Positions 26,892 through 35,983 of a stretch of DNA of 64,000 bases are shown piece after piece. Each line of letters opens with the position of its first letter. Positions within the stretch are counted from its first letter, which is position 1. The notes beneath the pieces were generated by a model, which was not told the origin of the DNA, ran no database searches, and saw nothing but the letters and a program-made list of their open reading frames with translations. Source of the stretch: Brucella intermedia LMG 3301. GTDB lineage: Bacteria > Pseudomonadota > Alphaproteobacteria > Rhizobiales > Rhizobiaceae. Where the stretch lies: assembly GCF_000182645.1 (NCBI RefSeq), contig NZ_ACQA01000003.1, positions 71,001 to 135,000 on the forward strand, given 5' to 3'. A program made the translations under genes and the position numbers.

Positions 26892-28421
26892 ATGGAAAAC
26901 TTCAGTCTCCTGATGGATGGCTTCGCCCACATACTCAGTTTCAATCATGTTCTGCTGATGATGCTGGGGGTGACGCTTGGAATTCTGGTCGGTGTCCTGC
27001 CGGGATTGGGCGCGCCCAATGGCGTTTCCCTGCTTTTGCCGCTGACATTCACGATGGACCCGATCTCCGCGATTATTCTGCTCTCGTGCATGTATTGGGG
27101 GGCATTGTTCGGTGGGTCGACAACGTCCATTCTGTTCAACATTCCGGGGGAACCTTCGTCCGTAGCCACCACTTTCGACGGCTATCCGATGGCGAAGGCC
27201 GGACATGCGAGCCGCGCGCTGACGCTGGCATTCGTCTCGGCTGGGATCGGCGCACTGGCTGGCGTGGTGATGATTACACTGCTCTCAAGTTGGGTCGCCA
27301 ATTTCGCCCTGCGGTTTTCATCCCCGGAATATTTCGCTGTTTATTTTCTGGCTTTCGCCAGTTTCATATCCATGGGCGCGCAATCGCCGTTCAAGACGCT
27401 CGTTTCCATGATGATTGGCTTCGCCTTTGCTTCCGTAGGTATGGACACGATCTCCGGCAATCTGCGTCTGACATTCGACATACCGGAACTTATCAAGGGT
27501 ATCTCCTTCTTAATCGCGGTGATGGGCCTGTTCGGGATTGGTGAATTGTTGCTGACGACGGAGGAGGGGCTTCGTTTCGACGGTATCAAGGCGCGGGTGC
27601 GTCTTGGCGAGATCGGGCGCACTCTTCTCGAAATGCCGCGCTATTGGTTTACGCTCGCTCGTTCCACGCTGATCGGCATCTGGATGGGTATAACCCCCGC
27701 AGGACCAACCGCTGCATCCTTCATGAGCTACGGGGTGGCTCGCCGTTCTGCACGGGACAAATCGAAGTTCGGCAAAGGCGATCCTCGCGGGATCGTCGCG
27801 CCGGAAACCGCCGACCATTCTGCTGGCACATCCGCCCTTCTCCCCATGCTGGCACTGGGCGTGCCGGGGTCGGCAACCGCTGCCGTGATGATGGGTGGGC
27901 TGATGATCTGGGGGCTCACTCCGGGTCCGACATTGTTCACGGATCGTCCGGATTTCGTCTGGGGTCTGATTGCCTCCATGTATCTCGGCAACATTGTCGC
28001 CGTCATTCTGGTGATTGCGACCGTGCCGCTCTACGCATCTATTCTGCGCGTGCCGTTCTCGATCATTGGTCCGATCATTGTCGCGGTCATTTTCTCCGGC
28101 GCTTATCAGGTTGCCAACTCGATAACCGATGTCTGGCTGGTGATCGCATTCGGTGTGCTGGGCTACATCTTCAAGAAGCTCGATTATCCGCTGGCGCCTT
28201 TGGTTCTCGCCATGGTTCTCGGCGACAAGGCAGAAGATGCATTCCGCCAGTCGATGATGATGTCCGGCGGTCAGCTCTCGATATTCTGGTCGAATGGCCT
28301 GGTTGCCTCGTTGATGACGCTCGGCGTCTTCCTGCTGGTCTCCCCAGCCCTATTCTGGGCAATCGGCAGGCTGCGGAACCGCAAGCCCCAGGTTCCCTCC
28401 GGCAATGGCAATGTGGCCTGA
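26892..28421 (+). CDS. Tripartite tricarboxylate transporter large membrane subunit (TctA family)
   Basis: A 509-residue integral membrane protein. It contains the family motif GVLPGLGAPNGVSLLLPLTF near the N-terminus, YWGALFGGSTTSILFNIPGEP, and the symmetric second-half repeat GITPAGPTAASFMSYG and LGVPGSATAAVMMGGLMIWG. About eleven to twelve membrane segments are expected. With TctB and TctC it forms a secondary active importer for carboxylates. It is preceded by GGAGGAAAG, and the following gene begins 6 bp after its stop. Confidence 0.93.
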   Translation: MENFSLLMDGFAHILSFNHVLLMMLGVTLGILVGVLPGLGAPNGVSLLLPLTFTMDPISAIILLSCMYWGALFGGSTTSILFNIPGEPSSVATTFDGYPMAKAGHASRALTLAFVSAGIGALAGVVMITLLSSWVANFALRFSSPEYFAVYFLAFASFISMGAQSPFKTLVSMMIGFAFASVGMDTISGNLRLTFDIPELIKGISFLIAVMGLFGIGELLLTTEEGLRFDGIKARVRLGEIGRTLLEMPRYWFTLARSTLIGIWMGITPAGPTAASFMSYGVARRSARDKSKFGKGDPRGIVAPETADHSAGTSALLPMLALGVPGSATAAVMMGGLMIWGLTPGPTLFTDRPDFVWGLIASMYLGNIVAVILVIATVPLYASILRVPFSIIGPIIVAVIFSGAYQVANSITDVWLVIAFGVLGYIFKKLDYPLAPLVLAMVLGDKAEDAFRQSMMMSGGQLSIFWSNGLVASLMTLGVFLLVSPALFWAIGRLRNRKPQVPSGNGNVA

Positions 28422-28426
28422 TCCCG

Positions 28427-29395
28427 ATGGATGATGCAAAAAAACAGGAATGCAAGTTGAAACAGACAACTTCCAAATGGACACGCGAAACCTGGCCAAT
28501 TGCAGCGGCGATGATCCAGTATCCCAATATGCTGCCGGATGGCAGTTCGGTGCAGGATCAGTCGGCGGAAGATTGGGCTTGCACCTTGTCCGATGTTGCG
28601 GACGCAGGTTTTACGGAACTTGACCCGACAGACAGCTGGCTGCGGCTCGCTGATTTGTCGCCTGCACGCCTCGCTGAATTCATGACCGTTGCCAAATCGC
28701 TAGGCTTCACCATTCCTGCAATTTCGACTTCACGGCGCAGTGTGATCGACGCCCAGCGCGGCGATGAATATCTGGCCTATGGGCATCGAGTTATCGACAC
28801 GGCGAAAGAGATCGGCGCGGGCAGCGTTTCCTTCGGATTGTTTGAACCGCTGACGAATGCACAGAAACAGGCATTGTGGTTCTGGACGGTTGACGGGGCG
28901 AAGAACCCGGACGATCCGGCTGTCTGGAAAAAGGCCGTGGAGCGAATTCGCGAACTCGGACGCCATGCGGAGGAGCTCGATATAGAGCTTTCGCTTGAAA
29001 TGTATGAGGATACTTATCTTGGCACTGCGGACAGTTCAGTTCGTTTTGTCGAGGAAGTCGGTCTCGACAATGTCGGGATCAATGCCGATCTGGGCAATCT
29101 CATTCGTCTGCACCGTCCGGTCGAGCATTGGCAGCAGATGATGGAAAAGGTGGCGCCTTACGCAAAGTTCTGGCACGTCAAGAACTACACCCGCACTGAA
29201 GATCCCGCATCGGGTGTAATCGTCACGCATCCGGCTCCGCTTGAAAGCGGCATCATCAATTATCGCGCCGCGATCGGAATGGCGCTGGATCACGGATTTG
29301 CCAGCCCGTTTTTATGTGAACATTATGGTGGCGACGGGCTTTCCGTTTCGGCTACAAATCGTGACTATCTGCGCCGCATCCTGCCACGCGGCTAA
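28427..29395 (+). CDS. TIM-barrel sugar phosphate isomerase/epimerase family protein (possible 3-oxo-isoapionate decarboxylase)
   Basis: A 322-residue xylose-isomerase-like TIM barrel. Likely metal ligands lie in LSLEMYEDT (Glu), GINADLGNL (Asp), WHVKNY (His) and LCEHYGGDG (Glu). In D-apionate pathways a protein of this fold (OiaC) decarboxylates 3-oxo-isoapionate to L-erythrulose, which a DhaK-type kinase then phosphorylates; such a kinase is the next gene. Because the ApnO-like enzyme is encoded elsewhere in the window, this is a hypothesis only. The ATG at 28427 lacks a clear ribosome site; the TTG at 28457 after CAGGAA is an alternative. Confidence 0.8.
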   Translation: MDDAKKQECKLKQTTSKWTRETWPIAAAMIQYPNMLPDGSSVQDQSAEDWACTLSDVADAGFTELDPTDSWLRLADLSPARLAEFMTVAKSLGFTIPAISTSRRSVIDAQRGDEYLAYGHRVIDTAKEIGAGSVSFGLFEPLTNAQKQALWFWTVDGAKNPDDPAVWKKAVERIRELGRHAEELDIELSLEMYEDTYLGTADSSVRFVEEVGLDNVGINADLGNLIRLHRPVEHWQQMMEKVAPYAKFWHVKNYTRTEDPASGVIVTHPAPLESGIINYRAAIGMALDHGFASPFLCEHYGGDGLSVSATNRDYLRRILPRG

Positions 29396-29419
29396 TGACC
29401 CAGACCAAGGACTGTTTCA

Positions 29420-31126
29420 ATGACGACGATTTTCGACGCGCCGGAGGAGTTTGCCTCGACCGCTCTTGCCGGGTTTGCCAGTATCTATAACCGCTATGTT
29501 CGCCACGTGCGGGGCGGCGTTGTTCGCTCGACAAAGGTACCTCAAGGCAAGGTCGCTGTGGTTGTGGGGGGCGGCTCCGGCCATTACCCGGCGTTTGCCG
29601 GATATGTGGGACCGGGTCTAGCCGATGCAGCTGTTGCTGGCGACGTATTCGCCTCACCTTCGACAGCGGCAGTAGCCCGCGTCTGCCGCCAGGCGCATAA
29701 GGGCGGTGGTATTCTTCTGGGCTTTGGTAATTATGCAGGCGATGTCCTCAATTTCGGCGTTGCCGCCGAGCGCCTGCGTGCCGAAGGGATCGACGTACGC
29801 ATCCTGCCGGTAACGGACGATGTGGCCAGCGCTCCGGCGAATATGCACGAAAAGCGGCGCGGCATTGCTGGCGATCTGGTCGTGTTCAAGATTGCTGGCG
29901 CGGCTGCCGAAGCCGGTCTGTCCCTGGATGAGGTCGAACGGCTGTCGCGTCAGGCCAACGCGAACACTGTCTCCTTTGGCGTTGCCTTCAAAGGCTGCAC
30001 ATTGCCTGGCGCTCCACATCCGCTCTTCACCGTACCGGAAGGCCAGATGGCGCTTGGTCTCGGCATTCATGGCGAACCAGGAATCAAGGAAGAGGCGATC
30101 CTGCCTGCCTCCGGTCTGGCAAGCCTGTTGGTGGAGAAGCTTCTGGCGGAGCGTCCGGAAGGAACGCAAAGGGTTGGCGTTATCCTGAACGGCCTCGGTG
30201 CGACAAAATATGAAGAGCTGTTTGTCTTGTGGACGGCGATCGCGTCGCTTCTGCAAAAATTCGGTCTTGATATTGTGGCACCGGAAGCGGGTGAATTTGT
30301 TACCAGTCTCGATATGCAAGGGTGCTCACTGACACTCCTGTGGCTCGATGAAGAACTCGAGCGCTATTGGACGGCAGCTTGCGATACCCCGGTTCTTCGT
30401 CGCGGCGCAGCCATTGCAGTCGAACCCGCTGACGATATCATCGCCAATGAGGATGCAGCCCCGGTTTTTGCCCAGGCGGATGAGGCAGGACGAGCAGGGG
30501 GTGCCTGCATTCAAGCTATTCTGCACACCGTCGGTGACGCACTGGTTGAAGCCGAAGAAGAGCTGGGCCGCATTGATGCCTTTGCCGGCGATGGCGATCA
30601 CGGGCAGGGTATGCGACGCGGCTCCGCGGCTGCAAGGGAGGCTGCGGATCAAGCCGTGAAAGCTGGAGCCGGGTCCGCAAGCGTATTGGCTGTAGCCGGT
30701 GACGCTTGGGCAGATCGAGCCGGAGGAACATCCGGAGCGCTATGGGGGCTTCTGCTGCGCTCATGGAGCACAGAACTGTCCGACAATGGCAGCATTGATG
30801 ATGGAGCAGTCGTTCGCGGCGGCAGGCGCGCGCTCGATGCCGTCACCACGCTTGGCCGGGCCAAACCCGGCGACAAGACATTGGTGGATGCTTTCGTGCC
30901 TTTTGTGGAGACGCTCGAAAATGAGTTTGCAGCAGGTGTTCGGCTGGCGGATGCATGGAATAAAGCTGCCGATATAGCAAAGGCAGCAGCCGAAGCGACG
31001 GCGCCTCTGGCCCCGAAACTCGGCCGCGCAAGGCCGCTTGCCGACAAGAGTATCGGTCATCCGGACGCGGGAGCCATTTCGCTGGCGCTGGTTGCAAAAG
31101 TCATTGGTCGGAAACTGAAGGGCTGA
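29420..31126 (+). CDS. DhaK-DhaL fused dihydroxyacetone/erythrulose-type kinase
   Basis: A 568-residue ATP-dependent ketose kinase made of a DhaK domain (1 to about 330) and a DhaL domain (about 360-568). DhaK has GGGSGH (50-55) and the histidine that binds the ketose covalently, His217 in LGLGIHGEPG. DhaL has DGDHG (391-395), the Mg-ATP aspartate loop, and GGTSG (435-439). Paralogues phosphorylate dihydroxyacetone or L-/D-erythrulose. Here it closes the PdxA2-Tct operon and probably phosphorylates the four-carbon ketose made by the neighbouring TIM-barrel enzyme. The exact substrate is not shown by sequence. Confidence 0.88.
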   Translation: MTTIFDAPEEFASTALAGFASIYNRYVRHVRGGVVRSTKVPQGKVAVVVGGGSGHYPAFAGYVGPGLADAAVAGDVFASPSTAAVARVCRQAHKGGGILLGFGNYAGDVLNFGVAAERLRAEGIDVRILPVTDDVASAPANMHEKRRGIAGDLVVFKIAGAAAEAGLSLDEVERLSRQANANTVSFGVAFKGCTLPGAPHPLFTVPEGQMALGLGIHGEPGIKEEAILPASGLASLLVEKLLAERPEGTQRVGVILNGLGATKYEELFVLWTAIASLLQKFGLDIVAPEAGEFVTSLDMQGCSLTLLWLDEELERYWTAACDTPVLRRGAAIAVEPADDIIANEDAAPVFAQADEAGRAGGACIQAILHTVGDALVEAEEELGRIDAFAGDGDHGQGMRRGSAAAREAADQAVKAGAGSASVLAVAGDAWADRAGGTSGALWGLLLRSWSTELSDNGSIDDGAVVRGGRRALDAVTTLGRAKPGDKTLVDAFVPFVETLENEFAAGVRLADAWNKAADIAKAAAEATAPLAPKLGRARPLADKSIGHPDAGAISLALVAKVIGRKLKG

Positions 31127-31138
31127 ATGTTCAGTCCA

Positions 31139-31163
31139 GCGGGCCAGTTTCAAACTGGTCCGC
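31139..31163. terminator. Hairpin between convergent genes
   Basis: GCGGGCCAGTTT and AAACTGGTCCGC form a 12-bp stem with one G-T pair and a single unpaired base between arms, 12 bp after the kinase stop and before the convergent small gene. The T-tract is weak, but the position suits a bidirectional terminator. Confidence 0.6.
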
Positions 31164-31194
31164 CTTATGTACTCGGTAAAGGTCTGGAAAGCGG

Positions 31195-31491
31195 TCAGCC
31201 CGGAAGAATCTGGTAGTAAAAGTCGAGTTTTCCCGGCTTCGAGTGTGCCACAAGCATCACGAGTTTTTGCCGGTCGAACAGGCGAAACCAATCTTCCCAT
31301 TCGACGATTTCAAGACCGCCCGCGTCCAGCGGGCGTTCGACATCGGCGACAAACTCTGGTTCGAAAACAATTCGCAAGACCGGCGCAGCATCGGGACCTA
31401 TGGAGGTGCTGACAAATGCCGGATTTCCGTTGCGAGCAGCCACCCAGTCGCGAATGGCTTCATGGGTGTCGAGAGTGATCATTTCACTCAT
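31195..31491 (-). CDS. Conserved-looking small hypothetical protein
   Basis: A 98-residue soluble acidic protein starting after GGAGGA with nine bases to the ATG at 31491; the longer frame to 31623 would bury this ribosome site. It has no signal peptide or membrane segment. The composition (ITLDTHEAIRDWVAARNGNPAFV then EIVEWEDWFRLFDRQKLVML) suggests a compact alpha/beta domain. I do not recognise the family. It is convergent with the DhaK-DhaL kinase and divergent from serA. Confidence 0.7.
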   Translation of the reverse strand: MSEMITLDTHEAIRDWVAARNGNPAFVSTSIGPDAAPVLRIVFEPEFVADVERPLDAGGLEIVEWEDWFRLFDRQKLVMLVAHSKPGKLDFYYQILPG

Positions 31492-31740
31492 AGAGAGCAT
31501 TCCTCCGGTTGTTAAGATGAAGTCCGACGCCATCAGGGACAGGGAAATGCCGTCCCTGTCCCGCTTGTCATGTCCTATCAGATAGGCCTCTTTGGCGTTC
31601 CGGAAAGGCGATGCTCCGTTCACTTTCTTCGTGAATCTGCAATCGGGGTAAAATCTTTCAGTTCATCCTGTTGACGACGGCTTTGCGTTCATTCATGTCG
31701 TAAACCGACTATTCGCTGTTACAGCTTGGAAATCCCCAAA

Positions 31741-32979
31741 ATGACTGAACGTCTCTCCCTCGCTCGCGACCGCATCAATGTTCTTCTGCTGGAAGGCATT
31801 AACCAGACGGCCGTCGATTACTTCAAAGCCTCCGGTTACACCAATGTCACGCATTTGCCGAAGGCGCTGGATAAGGCCGATCTGATCGAAGCGATTTCGT
31901 CAGCGCATATTGTCGGTATTCGTTCCCGCACGCAGTTGACCGAAGAGATTTTTGCTGCGGCTAACCGCTTGATAGCAGTCGGCTGCTTCTCCGTCGGGAC
32001 CAACCAGGTTGAACTGAAAGCAGCCCGCAAGCGCGGCATTCCGGTCTTCAATGCACCATTTTCGAACACCCGTTCGGTGGCGGAACTGGTGATTGGCGAA
32101 ATCATCATGCTGATGCGTCGGATCTTCCCGCGTTCGGTCTCTGCGCATGCAGGCGGTTGGGATAAGACGGCAACCGGCAGCCGCGAAGTGCGCGGCAAGA
32201 CGCTGGGTATTGTAGGCTATGGCAATATCGGTTCGCAGGTCGGCAATCTGGCTGAGAGCCTCGGCATGACGGTCCGCTATTTCGACACTTCCGACAAACT
32301 GCAATATGGCAATGTCAAACCGGCTGCGAGCCTTGATGAGTTGTTGAAGATTTCGGACGTCGTCAGCCTGCACGTACCGTCGAACAAATCGACTTCGAAG
32401 CTGATTACCGAAGCAAAACTGCGGAAGATGAAAAAGGGCGCTTTCCTCATCAATAATGCTCGCGGTACGGTTGTCGATCTGGAGGCTCTGGCGAAGGTCC
32501 TGCAGGAAGGCCACCTCGCAGGTGCTGCCATCGACGTGTTCCCGGTTGAACCAGCCTCCAACAACGACAAATTCGTTTCGCCCATTCAGGGACTGGAAAA
32601 CGTCATTCTCACGCCGCATATCGGTGGATCGACGGAAGAAGCGCAGGAACGTATCGGTTTGGAAGTCACCCGAAAACTGGTCGAATATTCCGATGTCGGC
32701 TCTACCTTGGGTGCCGTCAACTTCCCGCAGGTGCAGTTGCCGCCGCGCCCGACGGGTACGCGTTTCATGCACGTGCATGAAAACCGCCCCGGCATTCTCA
32801 ACAGCCTCGTGAATGTTTTCTCGACACATAACATCAATATCGCCAGTCAGTTTCTGCAGACCGATGGCGAAGTGGGTTATCTTGTTATGGAAGCTGACGG
32901 CGTCGGCGACGCCAGCGAAACGGTCTTGCAGGCCATTCGCGAAATTCCAGGCACCATTCGTGCGCGTTTGCTCTATTGA
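31741..32979 (+). CDS. serA: D-3-phosphoglycerate dehydrogenase
   Basis: A 412-residue enzyme of the E. coli SerA type. The substrate domain is split around a Rossmann NAD domain with GIVGYGNIGSQ, the catalytic HIGGS histidine segment is present, and a C-terminal ACT domain (HENRPGILNSLVNVFS) ends PGTIRARLLY, almost the same as the E. coli tail. The ACT domain is where serine inhibits. It catalyses the first step of serine synthesis. A start at 31726 is possible, but 31741 gives the family N-terminus. The 250-bp upstream region contains no gene and holds the promoters of serA and the divergent small gene. Confidence 0.96.
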   Translation: MTERLSLARDRINVLLLEGINQTAVDYFKASGYTNVTHLPKALDKADLIEAISSAHIVGIRSRTQLTEEIFAAANRLIAVGCFSVGTNQVELKAARKRGIPVFNAPFSNTRSVAELVIGEIIMLMRRIFPRSVSAHAGGWDKTATGSREVRGKTLGIVGYGNIGSQVGNLAESLGMTVRYFDTSDKLQYGNVKPAASLDELLKISDVVSLHVPSNKSTSKLITEAKLRKMKKGAFLINNARGTVVDLEALAKVLQEGHLAGAAIDVFPVEPASNNDKFVSPIQGLENVILTPHIGGSTEEAQERIGLEVTRKLVEYSDVGSTLGAVNFPQVQLPPRPTGTRFMHVHENRPGILNSLVNVFSTHNINIASQFLQTDGEVGYLVMEADGVGDASETVLQAIREIPGTIRARLLY

Positions 32980-32997
32980 TCTATTTCGCAGCGCTAA

Positions 32998-33495
32998 CTA
33001 TCGCTGGCGCTGCGATTTCTCATAACGTTTGACGAGGCGGTCGCGGCGCAATCGCGAGAGGCGCTGTATCCAGAAAATACCGTCAAGCTGGTCTATTTCA
33101 TGCTGATGGCAAACGGCGAGCAGGCCTTCCGATTCCTCGGTTTGCTCGTTCCCGTCGAGGTCCTGATAGCGGATTTTGATGCGGGCGTGGCGTTCGACCT
33201 CATCGACAACGCCCGGCATGGAAACGCTACCTTCCTGATGATGGATCTTTTCTTCTGAAGCCCAGAGGATTTGCGGGTTCACATAGAATTTCGGGCCTGC
33301 TTCAGGCAGTTCCAGAACCACCAAACGCATTGCAATACCGATATGCGGCGCGGTGATCCCGATGCCCGGGGCTGCTCGCATCGTGTCGAGGAGATCGGTT
33401 CCCAGTTCCTGCAAAGCGCTGTCGAACAGGGTGACAGGATCGGCTACGGCACGCAGCCGTTTATCCGGATAGCTTACAATCGGGCGAACAGTCAT
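32998..33495 (-). CDS. Peptide deformylase-like protein with degenerate active site
   Basis: A 165-residue protein with the peptide deformylase fold, but all three motifs are altered. Motif 1 reads GIGITAPH (44-51), where Gln is normal at the end. Motif 2 reads EGSVS, with Ser90 in place of the metal-binding Cys. Motif 3 reads HEIDQ (132-136), keeping His132 and Glu133 but replacing the second metal-binding His by Gln136. Two of three metal ligands are lost, so deformylase activity is unlikely. The frame is intact and well preserved, which argues for a different role rather than decay. It is convergent with serA, 18 bp apart. Confidence 0.9.
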   Translation of the reverse strand: MTVRPIVSYPDKRLRAVADPVTLFDSALQELGTDLLDTMRAAPGIGITAPHIGIAMRLVVLELPEAGPKFYVNPQILWASEEKIHHQEGSVSMPGVVDEVERHARIKIRYQDLDGNEQTEESEGLLAVCHQHEIDQLDGIFWIQRLSRLRRDRLVKRYEKSQRQR

Positions 33496-33590
33496 CGGGC
33501 CTCACAATGTGCCGCGGATTACACGCTTATCCGCATGCGCTCTTTGGTCGATTTTCATCGTGACTTGCAAACATTATTGCAGGGAGACGA

Positions 33591-34718
33591 TCACAATCCC
33601 CGTGCAATAACGAGACGTTGTACGTCGCTCGTGCCTTCGTAAATCTGGCATACGCGAACATCACGATAAATGCGCTCAACCGGATAATCAGCCAGATACC
33701 CGTAACCGCCGTGAATCTGGATTGCGGCGGAGCAGACCTGTTCGGCCATTTCCGAAGCGACAAGTTTGGCCATCGAAGCTTCCGTCAAACAGGGTTTGCC
33801 TGCTTCACGCAATGCGGCTGCATGCAGCACCATCTGCCGGGCCGCCTCAATTTTTGTCGCCATATCCGCGAGCCGGAACGCGACCGCTTGATGCTCGATG
33901 ATCGGCTTGCCGAATGTAACGCGTTCCCTGGCATAAGCACGCGCGGCTTCAAATGCGGCGCGGGCCAACCCGACTGACTGTGCGGCGATACCGATGCGCC
34001 CGCCTTCCAGATTGGCAAGCGCAATCTTGTAGCCCTGGCCCTCTTCACCCAGCCGGTTTTCCACCGGAATGCGCATGTTTGTGAAAGCGAGCGCACATGT
34101 ATCAGACGAATGCTGGCCGAGCTTGTGTTCGACTGAAACGACCTCATAACCCGGTGTATCGGTCGGCACGATGAAAGCCGAGATGCCTTTCTTGCCAGCC
34201 GATGGATCGGTAACGGCAAACACGATCACTACGCTGCCATTCTTGCCCGACGTGATGAACTGTTTGGAACCATCGATCACATAATGATCACCATCGCGGC
34301 GTGCACGGGTTTTGAGCGCGGAGGCATCGGAACCGGCTTGGGGTTCGGTCAATGCGAACCCGCCAATCCATTCGCCAGACGCCATTTTGGGCAAAAACCG
34401 CTGTTTCTGCTCTTCGGTGCCGAAACGGAGGATGGGAACGCAGCCGACCGATGAATGGACCGAAACGATGGTCGAACATGCCCCATCGCCGGCCGCGATC
34501 TCTTCCAGCGCCAGCGCATAGGCAACCGTACCGAGATCGGAGCCGCCCCATTCTTCCGACACCAGCATTCCGAGAAAGCCAAGCTCTCCCATTTCGCTGA
34601 GTTCTGCGCGCGGAAAGGCGTGCTCCCTGTCGCGTGCGGCAGCACCCGGCGCAAGCCGTTCCTGTGCGAACTGCCGGGCAGCTTCGCGAATCTGCTCCTG
34701 CGTATCGTTCAAGAGCAT
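33591..34718 (-). CDS. Acyl-CoA dehydrogenase
   Basis: A 375-residue flavoenzyme. It has the FAD/substrate motifs [15 protein letters not shown] and GSKQFITSG, and the C-terminal [18 protein letters not shown] containing the catalytic-base glutamate at its usual place for short/medium and branched-chain acyl-CoA dehydrogenases. It introduces the first double bond in beta-oxidation of an acyl-CoA made by the AMP-forming ligase of the same operon. Its start overlaps the thiolase stop (ATGA), so translation is coupled. Isobutyryl-CoA or 2-methylbutyryl-CoA are plausible substrates, not proven. Confidence 0.92.
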   Translation of the reverse strand: MLLNDTQEQIREAARQFAQERLAPGAAARDREHAFPRAELSEMGELGFLGMLVSEEWGGSDLGTVAYALALEEIAAGDGACSTIVSVHSSVGCVPILRFGTEEQKQRFLPKMASGEWIGGFALTEPQAGSDASALKTRARRDGDHYVIDGSKQFITSGKNGSVVIVFAVTDPSAGKKGISAFIVPTDTPGYEVVSVEHKLGQHSSDTCALAFTNMRIPVENRLGEEGQGYKIALANLEGGRIGIAAQSVGLARAAFEAARAYARERVTFGKPIIEHQAVAFRLADMATKIEAARQMVLHAAALREAGKPCLTEASMAKLVASEMAEQVCSAAIQIHGGYGYLADYPVERIYRDVRVCQIYEGTSDVQRLVIARGL

Positions 34719-35908
34719 CAGACAATCCTCTCAATGCCTACGGCGGTGGCCTCGCCACCGCCCAAACAGATGCCAGCCACGCCGCGCTTCAGGCCATGGG
34801 TTTCGAGGGCTGAAAGCAGGGTCACAAGAATGCGGGCACCCGACGCGCCGATTGGATGGCCAAGGGCGCAGGCGCCACCATGAATATTGACCTTGTCGTG
34901 CGGAAGATCGAGATCGCGCATGGCAGCCATGGCGACAACTGCAAAGGCCTCGTTGATCTCAAAAAGATCGACATCACTCAGGTTCCAGCCGATCTTTTCC
35001 GAAAGCTTGCTTATCGCGCCGATGGGGGCAGTTGGATAAAGGTTCGGCTTGTCGGCATGGGTGGCATGGCCGACCAGAACGGCGCGCGGGGTGAGCCCGC
35101 GCTTTTCCGCCTCCGATGCGCGCATGAGAATGAGTGCAGCTGCCCCATCCGAGATCGAGGAGGAATTGGCGGCCGTCACAGTGCCACCGTCGCGAAATGC
35201 CGGGCGAAGGGTCGGTATCTTGTCCAGTTTCGCCTTGCCGGGCTGCTCGTCAATCGAAACTTCAACTTCGCTGCGCCCAGCCTTCACGGTGACGGGCGTG
35301 ATTTCGGCGGCGAAAAGCCCATCCTTGATAGCATTCTGCGCACGCGTCAGTGAGGCAATGGCGAATTCATCCTGAGCTTCACGGGTGAATTGATAGGCTT
35401 CCGCGCAATCTTCGGCAAAGGTGCCCATGAGACGGCCTTTGTCATATGCGTCTTCAAGCCCGTCAAGGAACATGTGGTCGAGAATCTGGCCGTGTCCCAT
35501 ACGATACCCGCCACGTGCCTTGGGCAGCAGATAGGGGGCATTGGTCATGCTTTCCATGCCGCCTGAGACGATCACATTGGCGGAACCCGCGAGGAGAAGA
35601 TCATGGGCGAGCATGGTCGCCTTCATGCCGGAGCCGCACATCTTGTTGATGGTCGTCGCGCCAGTGGAAACGGGTATTCCGGCTTTGATCGAAGCCTGAC
35701 GCGCCGGAGCCTGTCCCTGACCGGCGGGCAGAACGCAGCCCATATAGACGTCTTCGACCGCTTCTGGCGCAAGCCCCGCTCCTGCAAGTGCGCCACGAAT
35801 GGCCGCGGCACCGAGGTCTGTAGCCTGAGCGCTGGCAAAATCGCCCTGAAAGCCACCCATGGGAGTACGGGAAGCACCGACAATGACAATGGGATCGCTG
35901 TTGGACAT
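34718..35908 (-). CDS. Acetyl-CoA C-acyltransferase (thiolase)
   Basis: A 396-residue thiolase with the nucleophilic Cys in [10 protein letters not shown], the His in [11 protein letters not shown] and the second Cys in GICLGGGEA. It cleaves 3-ketoacyl-CoA to acetyl-CoA and a shortened acyl-CoA. The start at 35908 fits ACGAGGAACG upstream and the family N-terminus ([14 protein letters not shown]); the frame continues further upstream without support. It sits between the SDR dehydrogenase and the acyl-CoA dehydrogenase. A palindromic intergenic repeat lies just upstream. Confidence 0.93.
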   Translation of the reverse strand: MSNSDPIVIVGASRTPMGGFQGDFASAQATDLGAAAIRGALAGAGLAPEAVEDVYMGCVLPAGQGQAPARQASIKAGIPVSTGATTINKMCGSGMKATMLAHDLLLAGSANVIVSGGMESMTNAPYLLPKARGGYRMGHGQILDHMFLDGLEDAYDKGRLMGTFAEDCAEAYQFTREAQDEFAIASLTRAQNAIKDGLFAAEITPVTVKAGRSEVEVSIDEQPGKAKLDKIPTLRPAFRDGGTVTAANSSSISDGAAALILMRASEAEKRGLTPRAVLVGHATHADKPNLYPTAPIGAISKLSEKIGWNLSDVDLFEINEAFAVVAMAAMRDLDLPHDKVNIHGGACALGHPIGASGARILVTLLSALETHGLKRGVAGICLGGGEATAVGIERIV

Positions 35909-35931
35909 GATCGTTCCTCGTTGGTTTTTTC

Positions 35932-35983
35932 CGTACGCAATTCCGGACGGAAAACCGGTTTCCACTTTTCCTGGAATGGCTTT
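35932..35983. repeat. Intergenic palindromic repeat (RPE-like)
   Basis: The segment contains CGCAATTCCGGACGGAAAA and CCACTTTTCCTGGAAT, a pattern I recognise from many Brucella/rhizobial intergenic elements (complement of AGAGCATTTCCAGCAAAAGTG). The centre GGAAAACCGGTTTCC can fold. It lies between the SDR and thiolase genes, ending at the SDR stop codon. A related copy is at 44524. Confidence 0.6.

Noticed and set aside
27644..28426. Upstream extension of the TIM-barrel frame, which would give a 583-residue protein
   Set aside because: The extension runs through tctA in another frame and has no protein-like content; the isomerase domain starts only after 28427.
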